DNA of 10,875 nt, taken from positions 1-10,875 of the forward strand of contig JAUVBH010000027.1 in NCBI GenBank assembly GCA_030591285.1. Reading direction: 5' to 3'. How positions within the stretch are numbered: the first letter of the stretch is position 1; each line of letters opens with the position of its first letter. Below, one piece after another: positions 7,455 to 10,875 of the stretch. The position numbers and the translations under genes were made by a program. The DNA is from Thermoplasmatota archaeon. Lineage in GTDB: Archaea > Thermoplasmatota > Penumbrarchaeia > Penumbrarchaeales > Penumbrarchaeaceae. Below the pieces are notes generated by a model. That model was given only the letters and a program-made list of their open reading frames with translations, had not been told where the DNA came from and made no database searches.

Positions 7455-9106
7455 GATCCCGATCTTGCATCTACGATCTCCAATCTAACTCTATTTCCAA
7501 GCCTATCGTATGCAGCCATGGAATCATCCTTGTATGGATATCCAATTATGATATTGATCCCGGGGAATCTGCCGAACATTGAAAGGTCCGCCCTGCTGGG
7601 TCTAGCCGACCCAGATGGGTGAGAATGAACAACACCTTCTCCTTCAACACTCCTCTGGGAGAACCTGCTATAAAGTGAGAAGAGGAAGCTATTCTGATTC
7701 CCTGCTCCCTCCATGACCGGTTCAACATGGGTGATGTGTGGGATCCCTCGGAGCATCGCTCCAAACTCATTTGGATAAGCCTCTTTCGCTCTTTGAATGA
7801 CCTCCTCAACTGCCACTCTATCAATTGTGTAGATGACCTCTTTCTCGAATAGTTCCTTCGTAGCTTTATCCTTCCGAAGCCATTCAACACCGGAAACTGC
7901 TTCCTTGAGTATCCCGAAAGATGCCGGGAACTGTTTCACAGGTTCATTCATGACCAGTTCAAGAAGGAGCTTCTTGGCTCTCCTTCTTTCATCAAGCTTC
8001 ATGTAGCATAAGAATAGAACACAAAGAGCCCGGATCATTGAATTTCGATCCTTCTCATTCTTGAACAGACCGGCAGCTCTCTTTGCCTGAGCTATTCCCT
8101 TTTCAGGGGCCCCTGAACGAGCGTACCACAGTGCTGCTTCTGTTCGATATGCTGCACCTTCCTGTTGTTTTTCTTCTTCTTCCATCATCCTGGCAGCTTG
8201 AAGCATGAGTTCGATCCCATCGATATTCTGCTCCTCCTCTGGAGATTCAGATGCGGACCTGTTCCCCTTGATGAACAGTATCTCTGCCTCTGTTGAAATG
8301 TTCCCGAATTTCCCTGCAAGTCCTTTTCCCTTTTCCAAGAGCTCACTTGCTTCTTCCAGGTCCTCTCGATAGAAACCGGTGACCTTCAGAATTTCCATTA
8401 ATAGAACTTCAAAACCACCATCCTCAGCCTTCTTCCTGGCTAACTCGATGATCTCTGTACCTTTCAGGAATTCTCCCCTTTTTAGAAGGAAACCTCCCAG
8501 GTGGAACATGCATCTGGACTGATGGTATGCTCCCATTTCCCCTTCAAGATCAGCAGCAAGGGATAGTGCCAGTTCGTATCCGTCCAGGGCCCCCTTTACA
8601 TGTTCTCTACCAAGAGACTCTGATTCGACCTGGTCGCTCCTTTCGTCAAGAAGCATGGATTGCAGGAGATGTCTTTCCATCTCCGGTAATGGTGATCTTT
8701 TCTCTCTCCTTCTTCTCATGCTCATCAATGCAGCTTTCAGATCCCTTCTTGATAATCCCAGTTCAGAAATTATCGGGCGGAGGTCCATGGGTAGCCCATG
8801 AAGTAATGCTGTCTGGCCAGCTCTTGCCAGGGCGACCTCTTTCAGATCCTTTGAAGCATCACCGGATCCGATCAGCTTTTGCAATGGGGTATTGCTTTCA
8901 CGGAACCTCCCTCTGCAGATCAATGATTCTGAAGCTGCCATCAGCTTGTTATTTGGAAAATAGGAACTTCCTCTACTTTTAAAAAAACCAAAAATTCCCC
9001 TGTCATCGTCTATGAATGGTCGGGACAGTTCCATTATTGGTGGGACATCTCCAGATCTTACAGATTGACATTCCAATTCACATTGATCGAGGTCCAACAC
9101 CATCAT
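7445..9106 (-). CDS. Helical-repeat (TPR-like) protein with C-terminal JAMM/JAB metalloprotease domain
   Basis: 553 residues. The first ~165 have no recognised domain. Residues about 170-390 form successive amphipathic helix pairs of TPR-like type (for example GAAYRTEAALWYARSGAPEKGIAQAKRAAGLF). Residues about 425-548 form a JAB/MPN domain with a complete JAMM zinc site: Glu447 (NEFGAMLRG), His494 and His496 (HSHPSG), Ser504 and Asp507 (PSRAD). Known JAMM enzymes cleave isopeptide or linear ubiquitin-like conjugates (Rpn11, archaeal SAMP proteases); the intact motif predicts activity. Stand-alone archaeal JAMM proteins are usually about 120-150 residues, so the long helical N-terminus is unusual and may be a substrate-recruiting arm. 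ATG overlaps the upstream TGA as ATGA. It is the last gene of the operon headed by a Cdc48 ATPase. Confidence 0.85.
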   Translation of the reverse strand: MMVLDLDQCELECQSVRSGDVPPIMELSRPFIDDDRGIFGFFKSRGSSYFPNNKLMAASESLICRGRFRESNTPLQKLIGSGDASKDLKEVALARAGQTALLHGLPMDLRPIISELGLSRRDLKAALMSMRRRREKRSPLPEMERHLLQSMLLDERSDQVESESLGREHVKGALDGYELALSLAADLEGEMGAYHQSRCMFHLGGFLLKRGEFLKGTEIIELARKKAEDGGFEVLLMEILKVTGFYREDLEEASELLEKGKGLAGKFGNISTEAEILFIKGNRSASESPEEEQNIDGIELMLQAARMMEEEEKQQEGAAYRTEAALWYARSGAPEKGIAQAKRAAGLFKNEKDRNSMIRALCVLFLCYMKLDERRRAKKLLLELVMNEPVKQFPASFGILKEAVSGVEWLRKDKATKELFEKEVIYTIDRVAVEEVIQRAKEAYPNEFGAMLRGIPHITHVEPVMEGAGNQNSFLFSLYSRFSQRSVEGEGVVHSHPSGSARPSRADLSMFGRFPGINIIIGYPYKDDSMAAYDRLGNRVRLEIVDARSGSKK

Positions 9107-9576
9107 CTGTCCCCATACAAGATAAAGTTCTCAACCTCATTGTAGAAGCGTGACATATCTGCACCCTTTTCAATGCCGACATGAACAGCAGCAGCAGCAA
9201 ATAGCAAGTTCAGGTCCTCCGAAATTCGGTTAATGCTCCTGACAGCTTCTTTTTTGTCCATCCCTGCATCTTCCACTGCCGAGATCAACCTCTCCATTAA
9301 CGGTTTGACCATGCCGGTCACATCCATGTCCTTGGGAGGTTCCCATTCAACATCACTATCCACCGATTCAAGGTCGAAGGTGGGCATGATCTGGCCTTCG
9401 GATTCGGTCTTCAATAATCCGGATTGGAATCCAGCTTTGATAATTGATTTTGCAATCTGCGGGTCGAACCACCTAAGGTTGTAGATCATAAGATTAACTA
9501 TCTCTGTCTTGGTCAGAGAGTCCCCTTTTCCCAGTTTGAACACAGCAGCAATAATCCTCTTCAGGTCCTCGCTCAC
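9103..9576 (-). CDS. DUF2240-family archaeal protein
   Basis: 157 residues. The N-terminal ~75 look like a winged-helix module (SLTKTEIVNLMIYNLRWFDP, then IAKSIIKAGFQSGLLKTE and a short wing), followed by MPTFDLESVDSDVEWEPP, a linker pattern seen in archaeal DUF2240 proteins. The C-terminal half is helical (about 87-155). Function is unknown; the winged-helix part could bind DNA or protein. Its GTG start overlaps the TGA of the HisA/F-like gene (GTGA) and its own TGA overlaps the ATG of the JAMM gene, so it is translationally coupled on both sides. The family call is from memory of conserved patterns. Confidence 0.65.
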   Translation of the reverse strand: MSEDLKRIIAAVFKLGKGDSLTKTEIVNLMIYNLRWFDPQIAKSIIKAGFQSGLLKTESEGQIMPTFDLESVDSDVEWEPPKDMDVTGMVKPLMERLISAVEDAGMDKKEAVRSINRISEDLNLLFAAAAVHVGIEKGADMSRFYNEVENFILYGDR

Positions 9577-10280
9577 TCAACTCCCTCCACGAGCTTTGAA
9601 CAGCTGATTATTGCCCCTGTGACCTCCGTTCCTGAGAGTTCCCTGATCTCTGAGAGGTCCTCTATCCCAACATAGACCTTCCCTCTTGGGGGTAGGTGTT
9701 TAATAACATCCAGAAGGAATTTGACATCTATCCTTTCCCTTCCTTCACTGATATCGTCCAGTATGAAGGTATCCATCCCGAAGGATGCCATTTCCGACAC
9801 CAGTTCTCCTGGCGACATGTTTCTGATCTGTTTATCCTTTGACAGGATATTACGATCGTAATCTATCTGGAGTGCAAGATTTTCGGTAAGCTCAAAAGAA
9901 GAAACTATCTCTTCCAGGGAATCGATCATTTTTGTGGTTACCACTGCCATCTCAGCTCCTGCCATGATGACGTCGATCAATCCCTCAGAATAGAGAACTC
10001 CCATGTCTGCCCAGAGATTCCCACCTTTCTCGACAGCTGATCGGAACAGGTCCCATTCCACAACTCCTTTTCTGATGCCCAGAATATCAAGATAGTGCAG
10101 GACCCCGAACTCTTCGGTCAGTTCCTTGACAAGTTTTTCCACAGATACACTGGCCCCATCGATCCTGATGGGATTGTATTTGCCCTCTTTCACCCAAACC
10201 GGTGTCGATCCCATCACTGCAAGTGAAGGAATGAGTTCGAAACCTTGAGGTGTTCCGGGTTCGATGAACCTCATGACCAC
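9573..10280 (-). CDS. HisA/HisF-related TIM-barrel protein, probably not a histidine enzyme
   Basis: 235 residues from the GTG at 10280; an ATG at 10274 (residue 3), preceded by GGGTGG, is an equally good start. The strand order fits a HisA/HisF-type barrel: FELIPSLAVMG (14-24), HYLDILGI (62-69), LWADMGV (89-95), LALQIDYDRN (135-144), TFILDDISEG (171-180) and KVYVGIEDLSEIRELSG (201-217). It resembles the archaeal 'HisA/HisF family' proteins. The first-strand Asp of HisA (IPAIDL) is replaced here by Ala21 (IPSLAV), and the usual GTE phosphate-site sequence reads TTK, so isomerase activity is doubtful. It lies upstream of and overlaps the DUF2240 gene. True substrate unknown. Confidence 0.6.
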   Translation of the reverse strand: MVMRFIEPGTPQGFELIPSLAVMGSTPVWVKEGKYNPIRIDGASVSVEKLVKELTEEFGVLHYLDILGIRKGVVEWDLFRSAVEKGGNLWADMGVLYSEGLIDVIMAGAEMAVVTTKMIDSLEEIVSSFELTENLALQIDYDRNILSKDKQIRNMSPGELVSEMASFGMDTFILDDISEGRERIDVKFLLDVIKHLPPRGKVYVGIEDLSEIRELSGTEVTGAIISCSKLVEGVE

Positions 10281-10324
10281 CCTTCCTCGGTCAGTATAAC
10301 TGTCTATACAGAAGAATCAATAAT

Positions 10325-10567
10325 TCAGTCCAGGGCGGACATGATTATGACATCTTTTATGGACTTCACAAGCTTGAAAGGTATTACGATCCTGTCCTGT
10401 GAGTCCATTCTGTATTTTCTGACATCTACTTCTTCAGATGGAATTACCAAAATGTGGAGCACCTTTCCAGACTTGGTGTCAACAACAAGATTGTCCACCG
10501 TTCCAAGGTATTTCCCATCGTTGGACATCACATATTTGTCTTGCACATCGTTTGCGAAGAACCTCAT
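10325..10567 (-). CDS. PRC-barrel domain protein
   Basis: 80 residues, a single beta-barrel domain of the size usual in archaea. The typical PRC pattern GKYLGTVDNLVVDTKSGKVLHILVIP (18-43) is followed by a second half-barrel ending in IVIPFKLVKSIKDVIIMS. Archaeal stand-alone PRC-barrel proteins are small and some have been tied to RNA metabolism or cell-division machinery (CdpB-like); which applies here cannot be told from sequence. The ATG at 10567 has a clear Shine-Dalgarno (GGGGTGAG) a few bases upstream. It lies 27 nt after the cdc48 stop and 44 nt before the HisA/F-like gene, consistent with one transcript. Confidence 0.8.
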   Translation of the reverse strand: MRFFANDVQDKYVMSNDGKYLGTVDNLVVDTKSGKVLHILVIPSEEVDVRKYRMDSQDRIVIPFKLVKSIKDVIIMSALD

Positions 10568-10594
10568 ACCTTCTCACCCCAGACAAATCTACAT

Positions 10595-10875
10595 TTATCC
10601 GTAATAATGTAGGCCTTTATCTTCTTTCTCCTTCTTATTTATTCCGCCCTTCCACGCTTCCATAATGCGTTTGTAAGCTTCGATGGTTTCCGTGCTGACA
10701 GAGGGTCTGGCCTCTGCCATAGCTTCCTGGAAATGTTCCAGTTTTACGATCTTCGCTTTGATATCTTTTCGAAGTGCTATAATACCCGCTTCTCTGCAAA
10801 TGCCTTCGATATCTGCCCCGGTATATCCTTCAGTGCTTGAAGCGAGGTCAGCGAGGTTCACATCCTTGGCGAGTG
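10595..10875 (-). CDS. Cdc48/VCP-like AAA+ ATPase, C-terminal end (5' cut by window edge)
   Basis: Only the last ~92 codons are present. The sequence begins LAKDVNLADLASSTEGYTGADIEGICREAG, the helical-lid/sensor-2 region of the D2 AAA+ module in archaeal Cdc48 (VAT). It continues with HFQEAMAEARPSVSTETIEAYKRIMEAW, the characteristic Cdc48 C-terminus. A charged tail (NKKEKEDK) ends GLHYYG. Tyr-Tyr-Gly fits the HbYX-type proteasome-docking pattern if Tyr is accepted as the hydrophobic residue. The protein is a hexameric unfoldase feeding the proteasome or remodelling complexes. A GTG codon at 10861 is an internal valine, not a start. Confidence 0.9.
   Translation of the reverse strand, partial: LAKDVNLADLASSTEGYTGADIEGICREAGIIALRKDIKAKIVKLEHFQEAMAEARPSVSTETIEAYKRIMEAWKGGINKKEKEDKGLHYYG

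Overview
The window looks archaeal, most likely Thermoplasmatota or a close relative. The right edge carries the end of a Cdc48/VAT-type AAA+ ATPase, followed by an archaeal PRC-barrel protein, a HisA/HisF-related protein, a DUF2240-type protein and a JAMM-domain protein. The left side carries a large exported beta-propeller/PKD-type surface protein of the kind common in uncultured Thermoplasmatota. The lineage call is inference from gene content only.

Layout, left to right. (1) Positions 1-4199, minus strand: one giant reading frame, cut by the left edge. It runs from a signal peptide through an Asp-box beta-propeller and Ig/cadherin/PKD-like repeats to a C-terminal membrane anchor. It is interrupted by exactly one in-frame TAG at 1854-1856. 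(2) 4303-4647, plus strand: a DsrE-family protein, divergent from gene 1. (3) 4655-6051, minus strand: two overlapping paralogous genes, each with two membrane segments and a soluble C-terminal domain. (4) 6122-7033, minus strand: a six-segment membrane protein. (5) 7034-7444: an AT-rich non-coding stretch ending in a GC-rich structured island that may be a plus-strand small RNA and/or a terminator. (6) 7445-10875, minus strand: an apparent operon in the order cdc48 (partial), PRC-barrel, HisA/F-like, DUF2240, helical-repeat-JAMM. Its last three genes overlap by 4 nt.

The main discovery candidate is the TAG in gene 1. The frame was followed triplet by triplet from 4199 to position 3: 1399 codons with a single stop and no frame change. 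The signal peptide lies before the TAG and the membrane anchor after it, and the TAG falls inside an Ig-like domain that continues on both sides. None of the nine visible gene ends in the window uses TAG (seven TGA, two TAA). The simplest reading is that TAG is a sense codon here, as in archaea that encode pyrrolysine. A recent nonsense mutation or a base-call error remains possible. The mRNA can also fold an 8-bp stem starting 7 nt after the UAG, reminiscent of the PYLIS elements described for methylamine methyltransferase genes.

The right-hand operon combines a Cdc48 unfoldase ending in a possible proteasome-docking tail (YYG) with a JAMM protease-like domain that has an intact metal-binding motif. 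This suggests a protein-quality-control or ubiquitin-like (SAMP) processing function.
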